DNA of 64,000 nt, taken from NCBI RefSeq assembly GCF_000317635.1, contig NC_019779.1:2046001-2110000 (forward strand). Direction: 5' to 3'. The notes below the pieces were generated by a model that saw only the letters and a program-made list of their open reading frames with translations, searched no databases and was not told the DNA's origin. This DNA comes from Halothece sp. PCC 7418 (lineage in GTDB: Bacteria; Cyanobacteriota; Cyanobacteriia; Cyanobacteriales; Rubidibacteraceae). This document shows positions 18,673 to 27,338 of the stretch, piece by piece (the stretch's first letter is position 1; each line of letters starts with the position of its first letter). Position numbers and translations under genes: made by a program.

Positions 18673-19192
18673 TTAGCAATTCCCCCATCTCCCTACAAAC
18701 AAGGTTATTTCAGGAGAATGAAACGACCCTAGGGTCAGGGGGGGAAACAAGCTCAAAATCAGCCAAAAAAGTGAATCACCCGCCAAACTTGGAACAGCAA
18801 CCAGACTATTGGCAATAATATCGGCGTAAGTGGACGATCGCGCGGGGGTAAAAAGACTTGCAAAACTTCCACAGTCAGAGAAAAGCTGAAACTCAGCAAA
18901 ATCACGATAATTCCCGTGACAACAGCAGAAATGCGGTGAGATCGTAACCAACCCGTTCCCCCCTGAATGGGATAAATAACCCAATATTCGCGATAAAATC
19001 AATAAGATTGCTCGGGTGGTGGAAGTAACGGAAAATCTTTTCCAAAGAGAATCCCACTTTCCAAGTAAAATTAAACGGAAAGAGCGTAACCCAAGCAATT
19101 AGAATTGCAGTGGTAATGACGATGAGATTCCATCTGGAAATACCGAATGGCTGATGAGAATTCTGTTTTTTCAAGGTTCGTCTCAACTGCAA
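18673..19192 (-). pseudogene. vanZ-like membrane protein gene with two frameshifts
   Basis: Three minus-strand frames have to be joined to recover a VanZ-type protein. Frame one (from a TTG at 19192 overlapping the end of lhgO) gives WVTLFPFNFTWKVGF and NLIDFIANIGLFIPF. Frame two, entered at the G6 run (18958-18963), gives TGWLRSHRISAVVTG then SFSLTVEVLQVFLPPR. Frame three, entered at the HIP1-like CGATCGCGCGGGGG (about 18836-18849), gives SSTYADIIANSLVAVPSLAG. These pieces in this order match the VanZ consensus (N-terminal PF, DFxxNxxxFxPF, then ExxQxFxPxR, DxxxN). The gene is therefore broken, unless both indels are sequence errors. Confidence 0.75.
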
Positions 19193-20397
19193 GTTTGAAC
19201 AGTCATTTCCATTGCCAAAACGCGATCGGCAATTGCTTTACCAATTTCTAGAGAAGCAGTGGCTGCGGGAGAGGGCGCGTTACAAATGTGTAACGCCTTG
19301 CGACCTTCAATCATTAAAAAATCATCCACTAACGCACCGTTTTGCTTTAACGCTTGGGCACGAACCCCCGCCGAAATCGGAATCACATCTTCTGGTTGGA
19401 TTTCTGGAATTAGGCGTTGTAAACTGCGAACAAAGGCAGTTTTACTCCAAGAACGAATCATTTCTGCAACACCAATCGCCCCATATTTTGCTGCTAATTT
19501 CCATAATCCAGGATAAGTCAAACTTTCTATTAAATCCCGTCGATCCCAATCCGTTTTTTGATATCCTTCTCGCTTGAAACTTAGCACGGCATTGGGGCCG
19601 GCGTGAACACTACCATCAATCATTCTCGTGAAATGCACACCCAGAAAAGGAAAGTTAGGATTCGGGACTGGATAAATTAAGTTTTTCACTAAATAACGTT
19701 TTTCTGGTTTCAATTCATAGTATTCACCGCGAAAGGGAATAATTTTCGCTTGGGGATTCACAGCCCCTAATTTTGCCACGCGATCGCTGTGTAAGCCAGC
19801 ACAGTTAATAATAAACTTGGCTTGAAAATCTCCTTGATTGGTTTCAATGACGTAACCATCAGCAGTTTTTTGAAGCTGGGTAACTTGTGTATTAAATTTT
19901 AATTCTCCCGCGCGATCGCGCAAAATTTGAGCATACTTTTGGCAAACTTTTTTATAATCTGTAATGCCCGTTGAATTCACCCGAATTCCAGCAAGACAAC
20001 GCACATGAGGTTCAAGTTCTTGTATCGCTTCCCCCCTGAGTTTTTTTACCGAAATGCCATTTTCCAGTCCTCTTTGATAGAGCCTTTCCAGTCGCGGTAA
20101 TTCTTGTTCCTGAGTGGCAATAATGACCTTTCCACAAACCTCATAATCAAGATTATGTTCCTGACAAAATTCCACCATGGAACGACTGCCATCGCGACAA
20201 AATTTAGCCTTAAAGCTACCTGGCTTATAATAAATTCCAGAATGAATAACCCCACTGTTATGACTGGTTTGATGAGCAGCCAAATCAGTCTCTTTTTCTA
20301 ACAGGAGAATGCGAGCCTTCGGACTTTTTTGAGCTAATTGCATAGCAGTCGCGAGTCCAACAATGCCACCGCCAATAATGACTTGATCGTAAATCAT
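19183..20397 (-). CDS. lhgO: L-2-hydroxyglutarate dehydrogenase/oxidase LhgO
   Basis: The 404-residue FAD enzyme begins with the dinucleotide-binding VIIGGGIVGLATAMQLA and then QTSHNSGVIHSGIYYKPGS, the LhgO-specific segment around residues 44-62. FIINCAGLHSDRVAKL and VHFTRMIDGSVHAGPNAV are further family motifs. It oxidises L-2-hydroxyglutarate to 2-oxoglutarate and feeds electrons to the membrane or oxygen. Full family length (about 400). It lies just upstream of the vanZ remnant, which it overlaps by 10 bases, and just after the HIT-like gene. Confidence 0.9.
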   Translation of the reverse strand: MIYDQVIIGGGIVGLATAMQLAQKSPKARILLLEKETDLAAHQTSHNSGVIHSGIYYKPGSFKAKFCRDGSRSMVEFCQEHNLDYEVCGKVIIATQEQELPRLERLYQRGLENGISVKKLRGEAIQELEPHVRCLAGIRVNSTGITDYKKVCQKYAQILRDRAGELKFNTQVTQLQKTADGYVIETNQGDFQAKFIINCAGLHSDRVAKLGAVNPQAKIIPFRGEYYELKPEKRYLVKNLIYPVPNPNFPFLGVHFTRMIDGSVHAGPNAVLSFKREGYQKTDWDRRDLIESLTYPGLWKLAAKYGAIGVAEMIRSWSKTAFVRSLQRLIPEIQPEDVIPISAGVRAQALKQNGALVDDFLMIEGRKALHICNAPSPAATASLEIGKAIADRVLAMEMTVQTCS

Positions 20398-20408
20398 AAT
20401 GATTTCAA

Positions 20409-21443
20409 TTATAAAGTTTCAATAGGGAGAATCATTTTCGTAAAACCACTCTCAATTTTGTCAGCATTAAGATGAGTATAAGTGGCTCGATCCACTGTTA
20501 CTAGTTTTCCACAAACCCCTAAAGCTGCAATACTATCCCCAGGAAATTCAGAGACAATTTCATGATCGGGATTTCTAGGAACTAAAATGATCCGCTCTCC
20601 TAACAGAGTGAGATTAAACGGAATCTCTTGCTCTTGCAGATAATAAATCCAGTTCCACAGTCGATTAATCTCCACATTTTTACTAAAAACGAGTCCGAAT
20701 AAAGGATAAAAATCTAAGATCTCGCCAGACGGTTTAGAAATCGTCGGTGCAATTTCTAGCGGTAAAGTTTGCTGATGATAAACGGCTTGAAAATGAATAT
20801 GATTAACCGATGCACCAGCATGGAGTGAATTAAAAAATAGAATCGTCTGATCGAGTTTCTGGAATAAATCAACCAGATCTTCCAAAAACTTCAAAGAGAG
20901 CCGTTGTGGAAAATGGGGAATGTGATCAATGGATGGTGTTTTCTGAATTGGAATCCATAAAAAATGCCCTTCTTTTTCTAAAGGGGCGACATTATGATAA
21001 GCATTCCAGACAAAGTGTTTTAGAGAAACTTGGACAAGCGGTCTTCGGTTTAGTAAACTCAGACTTTGACTCAAATTTTGACAAAAAAACCGACACTTTG
21101 AAGCCTCACCTGAGATATCAGGTTGACGACCAATTTTGCGTCGTTTTCCCCCGGGTCTTAAGGCACGATAACCGTTAAATTGACAGATAAAACGAGCTAT
21201 ATTTCCTGTATTAATGAGTTTTTCTTCCACCTCCCCAGGAATCACTCGGGATTGAGTTTCATTAATGGCATAATAACTCAATTCGTTTTTAATCCGTTTA
21301 ATACCATAGCTAATCCGATCTCCCTGCTTCCATTTTTCTCCATCACTTTCATCATCAAAGGTTGCTTCAAATTGACTCATAATTCGATCATTAGCAACGG
21401 CTTGATGCCAGCTTTGATACAAGCGGGTTGTTAAATTATACAT
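20409..21443 (-). CDS. HIT-like nucleotidyl hydrolase/transferase (DUF4922-type)
   Basis: The 344-residue protein has FNSLHAGASVNHIHFQAVYH (residues about 205-224), an HxHxQ motif of the HIT/GalT superfamily like that of Ap4A phosphorylases and GDP-L-galactose phosphorylase-type enzymes. LLNRRPLVQVSLKHFVWNAY (about 130-149) resembles the LxNxxPxxxxHxL strand of the same fold. It probably releases a sugar phosphate or splits a dinucleotide. It lies within the exopolysaccharide region, so a role in nucleotide-sugar turnover is possible but not shown. Confidence 0.6.
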   Translation of the reverse strand: MYNLTTRLYQSWHQAVANDRIMSQFEATFDDESDGEKWKQGDRISYGIKRIKNELSYYAINETQSRVIPGEVEEKLINTGNIARFICQFNGYRALRPGGKRRKIGRQPDISGEASKCRFFCQNLSQSLSLLNRRPLVQVSLKHFVWNAYHNVAPLEKEGHFLWIPIQKTPSIDHIPHFPQRLSLKFLEDLVDLFQKLDQTILFFNSLHAGASVNHIHFQAVYHQQTLPLEIAPTISKPSGEILDFYPLFGLVFSKNVEINRLWNWIYYLQEQEIPFNLTLLGERIILVPRNPDHEIVSEFPGDSIAALGVCGKLVTVDRATYTHLNADKIESGFTKMILPIETL

Positions 21444-21501
21444 CTTTGATCACGATTCATCCAGATTCAATTCATTATAGAATTTTATCGCCTCAACTCA
21501 A

Positions 21502-22674
21502 CTAAACAAACATCAATTCAGAGTTTAACCCTAAGTCATGAACTTGATGTTTAATTTCATCCTGATAAACAGAATTCATAACAATGATTACGTCTGGCTG
21601 ATATTGTGATAAAAATTCAGGTTCAACAATCTGTTGACCTGTTCCCGCAACATACTTACCCTGTTTACGAGGATTAATATCAACAATATACTCCACTGTT
21701 GTTTGTTCCTGAATGAGATTGAGAAACGTGACTCCTTTCGATCCTGCTCCCCAAGTTACCGCTTTTTGACCGTTATCAGCAATGTTTTTTAATGTTTTTT
21801 GCCAAGAGATTAATTTATTATTGAAGGTTTGGGCAAAGACATCAACATCTCGGGAAAGGGTTTTTAAGTCATCAACGTCTGTTTGATTAAACGTTAGTTT
21901 GGGTTTTCCCATTTCCGCTTCCAAGGTTAAAAACTGTCCTTGAAATTCTTCTGACATTGCTTTCACCTCAAACCCACAACTGGCAAAAATGTAACTTAAA
22001 GAAACAGGAGAAAAATAACAACAATGCTCGTATATAATATCCCAAATTGCCATTCGGCGAAAAGTGTCGATCGCGTTGGGAACTTCAAAGAAAATCGGAA
22101 CTTCATCACCCGTTTCCAGATTTTCTCGTAACAGCGTTAATAAATTTCTCGGCTGTTCAATATGTTCTAAGGTGTGGCGACAACAAATAAAGTCTCCTTG
22201 GTAATGACGATATTTTTCCGAATAAACATCTTGTACAAACTCAACGCGATCGCGCACCAGATTTAAAATCTCAGTGTGTTCAATATAACTCGGATCAAAA
22301 CCCACTCCACGATTCTCTCCAAGCTCACACAGTAAAGATAAAAAATCACCTTTTCCACAACCAATCTCAATAATCTTCTTTTGGTAAAGATTATATTTTT
22401 TAATCAAGCGTTCCCCTAAAGATTTAGCATAGGCTTGAAAGCGCGGAGAAAAATCTAGTGAGTTTTCATAATCTGGACAATAATCCAGTAATTTCGAGTC
22501 AAAAGTCGTGTTATAGATAAAACCGCAATCGGAACAAAAAGCAAGTCTGATATCACCTTTTTGACAAGTCTTAGCAGCTTGTTGCTCCGACCATAAAACA
22601 TTACAGAAAACGGGAACATTCAGCATTTCAAAGAAAATGCTCGTTCGAGACGAATGACAAACAGGACAAAACAT
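21502..22674 (-). CDS. Sugar C-methyltransferase-like SAM-dependent methyltransferase (first of three)
   Basis: The 390-residue protein follows the NovU/TylC-III layout: an N-terminal zinc-binding segment (MFCPVCHSS and AFCSDCGFIYN), a Rossmann methyltransferase core with KIIEIGCGKGDFLSLL (about residue 98) as SAM motif I, CRHTLEHIEQPRNLL (about 157), and a C-terminal domain with VTWGAGSKGVTFLNL and VDINPRKQGKY. Related enzymes act on nucleotide-bound deoxysugars. It is a paralog of the next gene, with full collinearity. The 131-bp gap upstream contains half of a MITE. Confidence 0.75.
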   Translation of the reverse strand: MFCPVCHSSRTSIFFEMLNVPVFCNVLWSEQQAAKTCQKGDIRLAFCSDCGFIYNTTFDSKLLDYCPDYENSLDFSPRFQAYAKSLGERLIKKYNLYQKKIIEIGCGKGDFLSLLCELGENRGVGFDPSYIEHTEILNLVRDRVEFVQDVYSEKYRHYQGDFICCRHTLEHIEQPRNLLTLLRENLETGDEVPIFFEVPNAIDTFRRMAIWDIIYEHCCYFSPVSLSYIFASCGFEVKAMSEEFQGQFLTLEAEMGKPKLTFNQTDVDDLKTLSRDVDVFAQTFNNKLISWQKTLKNIADNGQKAVTWGAGSKGVTFLNLIQEQTTVEYIVDINPRKQGKYVAGTGQQIVEPEFLSQYQPDVIIVMNSVYQDEIKHQVHDLGLNSELMFV

Positions 22675-22711
22675 AGTTTTTAAGATAATTTTTAGTGAAT
22701 TACAGTTCTAG

Positions 22712-22775
22712 CAATGCCCACCCTACCGTCAATGAGCGAGTTTATTACTGTAACTTGATTGTTCCAAAATGGTAT
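22712..22775. repeat. Partial copy of the ATACCA-type MITE
   Basis: The reverse complement begins AATACCATTTTGGAAC and continues with CAAGTTACAGTAAT and the GGTAGGGTGGGCATTG segment. This matches the first half of the element at 39534-39638 almost base for base. The second half is missing here. It sits between two methyltransferase genes and may affect read-through in the operon. Confidence 0.7.
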
Positions 22776-22805
22776 TAATTCTGGAAAAATTCGAGTTAAT
22801 TGCAG

Positions 22806-24038
22806 TTAGTCTAACTGAAGTAATTGAGTTGTTACTCCCATCTCATCTAGCATCTGTTGAATTTCTTTACGGTAGATGGAATTCATGATGATAATCTCAT
22901 CTGGTTGATAGGTTTTCAAAAACTCAGGGGACATAATTTCTTTCCCCACTCCTGGAATAAATTTACCCTGACGATAAGGATTAATATCAACAACATACTG
23001 AATGGTGTCAATGGTATCGAGCGTGGTTAAAAAAGCCACACATTTCGACCCAGATCCCCAAACGACAACTTTTTTAGACTTCCGTTTAGACTGCTCCAAA
23101 TGTTCTTTCCAATCATTGAGCTTATCGTGAATTTTATTCGTAAAATCCTCTAACTTTTCTCGTAATTCCGTCAAAGTTTCCTCTTGGAAATGAATATCAT
23201 CAGAGGGTTGAGCTACGGGTTTCGCCTCAATTAATAAATATTGATCGCCGTATGCTCGATAAAGATCAATCACTTCAAAGCCACAAGCGCGAAATAAACG
23301 GGCTAAAGAACCTGGGGTGAAGTAAGAGCAATGTTCGTAATAAATATCTTCAAAAGCTGCATCACAGAGAACACGGGTTGTATCAGGAATTTCAAAAACA
23401 ACTCCCACCTCTAAGCGATCGCCGATGGAACGTCGCACGGTCTGTAAAAATTCCTGAGTCCCATGAATATGTTCTAAAGTATGACGACAACAAATAAAAT
23501 CCCCCACATATTCCGCGTGCTGTTCCGAGTAATAATCCTGAATAAAGGTGACTTGTTCTGTCGCCTGACTTGGGACGCGACCTGGAACAACACTGGGATC
23601 AATGCCAATCCCTCGGTTATTTCCTCGTTCGCATAAAAGGAACAGAAAGTCTCCTTTGCTGCAACCGATTTCAACGATGTCTTTGTCATAGAGATTGTAT
23701 TTTGCGATCAGGTGGTCGGCTAAATCGATCGCGAATTGATTAAATGTGGGAGAAAAACTCTGTTGATCTTCATAGTTAGGCGCGTAGGCTGACCATTTCG
23801 GATCAAATTGAGTATTGGTAATAAAACCGCAGCGATCGCAGAAGCCTAAGACAACATCCCCACAAGGGAAATCAAGGGCTTCTTCTTGGCTTGAGAGCAT
23901 GAGACAACTGTGAACAGGAACATTTCGCACCTCGTAAAACGTTGTCAGTTCCGAATGACCACAATTGGGACAAATATGGTCAATTAATGGCTGTTCATTT
24001 AAGTTAAGACGTTCTTGGACAAAGTTAAACTGAGACAT
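22806..24038 (-). CDS. Sugar C-methyltransferase-like SAM-dependent methyltransferase (second of three)
   Basis: The 410-residue protein has HICPNCGHSELTTFYEVRNVP with a second zinc pair CDRCGFI, SAM motif I DIVEIGCSKGDFLFLLCERG near residue 118, CRHTLEHIHGTQEFL near 185, and a C-terminal VVWGSGSKCVAFLTTL followed by VDINPYRQGKF. It matches its neighbour at 21502-22674 from end to end, so the two arose by tandem duplication and have since diverged. Presumed role: methylation of an activated sugar for the polymer. Substrate unknown. Confidence 0.75.
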   Translation of the reverse strand: MSQFNFVQERLNLNEQPLIDHICPNCGHSELTTFYEVRNVPVHSCLMLSSQEEALDFPCGDVVLGFCDRCGFITNTQFDPKWSAYAPNYEDQQSFSPTFNQFAIDLADHLIAKYNLYDKDIVEIGCSKGDFLFLLCERGNNRGIGIDPSVVPGRVPSQATEQVTFIQDYYSEQHAEYVGDFICCRHTLEHIHGTQEFLQTVRRSIGDRLEVGVVFEIPDTTRVLCDAAFEDIYYEHCSYFTPGSLARLFRACGFEVIDLYRAYGDQYLLIEAKPVAQPSDDIHFQEETLTELREKLEDFTNKIHDKLNDWKEHLEQSKRKSKKVVVWGSGSKCVAFLTTLDTIDTIQYVVDINPYRQGKFIPGVGKEIMSPEFLKTYQPDEIIIMNSIYRKEIQQMLDEMGVTTQLLQLD

Positions 24039-24108
24039 AGCAAATCTTCATGACATGATGTGATAATTCCCCCCTAGGGAAAGGGGGAAAAGAAGTTGGG
24101 GGGATTGA

Positions 24109-25389
24109 TCAGATGATGTGAGGTTGAGGAATGGGGATAATGAACTTTCCACCTTGTTGTTGATAGGCTTTCTGTTGGGAAATAATTTCATCCGCAAAAT
24201 TCCAAGCCAAAATCAGGACATAATCCGGTTGATCCTCTAACAACTTACCGGGTGGAAAAATGGGGAGATGGTTGATTCCCAGATAACGACCGTGCTTGAA
24301 AGCGTTCAAATCAACCACATAGTCCAACAAGGTTTTGTTGATATTAAAATAACTCAAGAGAGTGGTTGCTTTTGCTGCTGCACCGTAGCCCACAATCTGT
24401 TTTCCTTGGCGTTTCAAATCCCAAAGCAAATCCATCAGAGACTGTTTAATCCCTTGCACGCGATCGCTGAACTGGAGATAATAATCAAGATGAGTAATTC
24501 CCCGTTCCGCCTCTTGTGTCAGTAACAACCGCACTGCATCTTGTGTCTTGTCATCGGTTTCCACAAATAAACGCAAAGAACCGCCATGAATGGGAATCCG
24601 CTGCACATCATTCAAAAACAAGCCGTGTCGTCGGAATAATTGATCTAAAGCGGTAACCGAAAAATAGCAAAGATGCTGGTGATAAATCGTGTCAAATTCA
24701 CAATCATCAACCAAATCAGCAACATAAGGCACTTCAATTACGGCTAATCCTGTGTCTTTTAACACCGCTGCTATTCCCGCCACAAACCCATTTAAGTCTG
24801 GAACATGAGCGAGGACATTATTCGCCAGAAAAACATCAGCTTGCATTCCTTCCGCTTGTAATTGCTTTGCAAATTCATAGGTAAAGAAGTTACACAAGGT
24901 GGGAATACCAGCATTTTGAGCCGTAATTACTGGTTCGGAAGCGGGATCGATTCCTAAAACAGGAATCCCTTGCGCCCTAAAGTTTTTCAACATATAGCCA
25001 TCGTTACTCGCAGCTTCAATCACTAAACTGTTTTCATCCAAGTTGCGAGTTTCGATAATGGCTTGAGCGCTGTCTCCAAAGTGTTTCAGCAGAGAGGGGG
25101 AAACCGAAGAAAAGTAAGGATAATCTTGACAGAACAAAACTTCTGGGGGAACAGTTTCCGTAATTTGAGCCAGCCCACAATCGGGACAAAACACAAGATC
25201 AAGGGGAGCGGTATATTCGGGTTGATCCAGTTGCTCGGGTTTGAGCAGACTATCTGCAAGGGGAGTATAACCAAAGTCAATTACTTCCTTGAGATCGGAA
25301 CCGCCACAAGAACGACAAGTCATCCGGGCTCCACCTTGAGAGGAAAGAGTTTCCGGATGACGATGGGTCAATATGGAATCAGTCATCAC
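24109..25389 (-). CDS. NovU-like sugar C-methyltransferase (third of three)
   Basis: The 426-residue protein has [20 protein letters not shown] and CPDCGLAQI (zinc site), [20 protein letters not shown] as SAM motif I near residue 107, [14 protein letters not shown] near 191, [20 protein letters not shown], and a C-terminal [16 protein letters not shown]. The last motif and YHxH are hallmarks of the classical C-3 or C-5 methyltransferases that act on TDP/CDP-4-keto-6-deoxyhexoses. It is more canonical than the other two. It sits 15 bases from an epimerase and near rfbF, which suggests a CDP-sugar substrate. The first two codons are both ATG. Confidence 0.82.
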   Translation of the reverse strand: MMTDSILTHRHPETLSSQGGARMTCRSCGGSDLKEVIDFGYTPLADSLLKPEQLDQPEYTAPLDLVFCPDCGLAQITETVPPEVLFCQDYPYFSSVSPSLLKHFGDSAQAIIETRNLDENSLVIEAASNDGYMLKNFRAQGIPVLGIDPASEPVITAQNAGIPTLCNFFTYEFAKQLQAEGMQADVFLANNVLAHVPDLNGFVAGIAAVLKDTGLAVIEVPYVADLVDDCEFDTIYHQHLCYFSVTALDQLFRRHGLFLNDVQRIPIHGGSLRLFVETDDKTQDAVRLLLTQEAERGITHLDYYLQFSDRVQGIKQSLMDLLWDLKRQGKQIVGYGAAAKATTLLSYFNINKTLLDYVVDLNAFKHGRYLGINHLPIFPPGKLLEDQPDYVLILAWNFADEIISQQKAYQQQGGKFIIPIPQPHII

Positions 25390-25404
25390 TTGTAATTTCC
25401 TGTT

Positions 25405-26475
25405 TTAATTCACTTTTGTCATGAGCTCATCCCCCGTTTCCACGGAAGACATTTGTTTCCAGCGCAACGTTGCATCAATCCGCTCGTCATCAATTAACTT
25501 TTGTAAGTGAGCGATCCGTTTGTAGCGCGCGCCTTCAAATTCTTCTAAAGTTAATCCAATCTTCTGATAAGCAGCATACAGTTCTTCTGCTCCCTTACGG
25601 GCATCCCACTGCGGTTGAAAACCAGGAAGCGTGTTGGCAATTTTGCTGCAATCGACCCGATAACAGCGTTTATCTGGACCAGCATCTTTGGCATATTCAA
25701 TGGTACACTCAGGAACTGTTTCTTTGACGATCGCTGCAAGTTCTTTGATTTGATAATTGTCCTCATTACGACCGACATTAAACGCCTGATTATGAACTAA
25801 ATCCAAGGGCGCTTCCAAAACTGCTAAAAAAGCCCGCGAAATGTCTTCAATGTGAACAATCGGTCGCCAAGGCGTTCCATCACTCTTAATGTAAACCAGA
25901 CCCGTCGTAAACGCCCAAGCCACTAAGTTATTCAACACTAAGTCAAAACGAATGCGCGGAGAAACCCCAAAAGCCGTTGCATTCCGTAGAAACGTGGGAC
26001 TAAAGTTCTCATCTGCGAGCTTAGCAACATCCTGTTCAGTACGGACTTTCGAGATCCCGTATGGGGTAACAGGGTTAAACGGAGATTCTTCTGTGAGCCA
26101 ATCTTGACCCCCCGCGCCATAATTGCTACAGGAAGAAGAGAAAACATATCGTTGCACACCAGCTTCCTTCGCCAGTTGCGCCACGCCCACTGAAGCAAGA
26201 TGATTAATCTCATAAGTGAGTTTCGGATTCAGGTTACCCAGGGGATCATTGGATAAACCAGCCAAGTGCAACACGGCATCGAATCCCTCTAGATCCGAGA
26301 GCTCTAAATCTCGAATATCTTTTTCAATTTCAGGAATGTCCTGAATTCCCTCGCCAAAGGTACTTCCCCGAAACAAATCGCTATCGAGTCCCACTACCTC
26401 ATACCCTTGTTGAACGAGCATCGGAACCAGAACTGTTCCAATGTAGCCTTTATGACCAGTAACTAATACGCGCAT
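25405..26475 (-). CDS. NAD-dependent sugar epimerase/dehydratase
   Basis: Starting at 26475 gives [20 protein letters not shown] with the SDR GxxGxxG motif; a GGAGG ribosome site 8 bases upstream supports it over the longer frame. [20 protein letters not shown] and [10 protein letters not shown] supply the catalytic Ser and YxxxK. The length (356) fits extended SDR enzymes that epimerise or dehydrate nucleotide sugars. It overlaps the rfbF gene by 13 bases, so the two are translated together. The reaction might be a reduction or epimerisation of a CDP-sugar. Confidence 0.85.
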   Translation of the reverse strand: MRVLVTGHKGYIGTVLVPMLVQQGYEVVGLDSDLFRGSTFGEGIQDIPEIEKDIRDLELSDLEGFDAVLHLAGLSNDPLGNLNPKLTYEINHLASVGVAQLAKEAGVQRYVFSSSCSNYGAGGQDWLTEESPFNPVTPYGISKVRTEQDVAKLADENFSPTFLRNATAFGVSPRIRFDLVLNNLVAWAFTTGLVYIKSDGTPWRPIVHIEDISRAFLAVLEAPLDLVHNQAFNVGRNEDNYQIKELAAIVKETVPECTIEYAKDAGPDKRCYRVDCSKIANTLPGFQPQWDARKGAEELYAAYQKIGLTLEEFEGARYKRIAHLQKLIDDERIDATLRWKQMSSVETGDELMTKVN

Positions 26476-27257
26476 AATACTTCCTCCTCCCAAATTTTCC
26501 AAGGGGCTTGACCCGATTCCCATAAACTTTCCAAACGTTTTTTATCGCGCAGCGTATCCATACATTGCCAGAACGAATCATGCTTATAAGCCATTAACTG
26601 ACCGTCTCTGGCTAATCGTTCTAAAGGTTCTTTTTCCCACTGCGTGTCGTCGCCATCAACATAGTCAAACACTTCGGGCTCAAGGACAAAAAATGCGCCA
26701 TTAATCCATCCTTCGCCAGTTTGCGGTTTCTCGGAAAATTCGACAATCTGATTTCCGTCTAGCTCCAGATGACCAAACCGCGCTGGGGGACGCACTGAGG
26801 TCAGTGTCGCCAGTTTCCCATGAGAGCGATGAAAAGCGAGTAAATCATGGAGATTGATATTGGAAACCCCATCTCCCCAAGTGAGCATAAATGTCCCCTC
26901 TTGTCCTAAGTAAGGGGCTAAACGCTTAATGCGACCGCCTGTTGCCGTATTGGCTCCAGTTTCAATCAGATCCACTGTCCAGTCTGGGTTGTAGCTGCCA
27001 TGGAGTTTCACCGCTTTGTCCCGAAAACTGACAGTAAGATTACTGTTCATGGTGCAGTAATCCGCCATATATTTTTTGATCACTTCTCCTTTGTAGCCTA
27101 AAGCAATCACAAAATCTTTGAAGCCATAGTAGGAATAGTGCATCATAATGTGCCAAAGGATTGGCTTTCCGCCAATTTCCACCATGGGTTTTGGCTTGGT
27201 TTCTGTTTCTTCTGCTAAGCGTGTGCCTAAGCCACCAGCAAGAATTCCAACTTTCAT
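26463..27257 (-). CDS. rfbF: Glucose-1-phosphate cytidylyltransferase
   Basis: The 264-residue enzyme starts [20 protein letters not shown], the nucleotidyltransferase signature, followed by [18 protein letters not shown]. Segments [20 protein letters not shown] and [20 protein letters not shown] are typical of RfbF, which makes CDP-glucose from CTP and glucose 1-phosphate. No CDP-glucose 4,6-dehydratase (rfbG) is seen in the window; the adjacent SDR is not an obvious RfbG. The pathway may be completed elsewhere in the genome. Confidence 0.88.
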   Translation of the reverse strand: MKVGILAGGLGTRLAEETETKPKPMVEIGGKPILWHIMMHYSYYGFKDFVIALGYKGEVIKKYMADYCTMNSNLTVSFRDKAVKLHGSYNPDWTVDLIETGANTATGGRIKRLAPYLGQEGTFMLTWGDGVSNINLHDLLAFHRSHGKLATLTSVRPPARFGHLELDGNQIVEFSEKPQTGEGWINGAFFVLEPEVFDYVDGDDTQWEKEPLERLARDGQLMAYKHDSFWQCMDTLRDKKRLESLWESGQAPWKIWEEEVLCAY

Positions 27258-27338
27258 GGTTTGTTTCTACTTCTCCTTTTTAATGAATTGCAAAACGTCT
27301 GCTTTGTACCGACCTCCCCCCCTCCCCCCAACTGAGTT

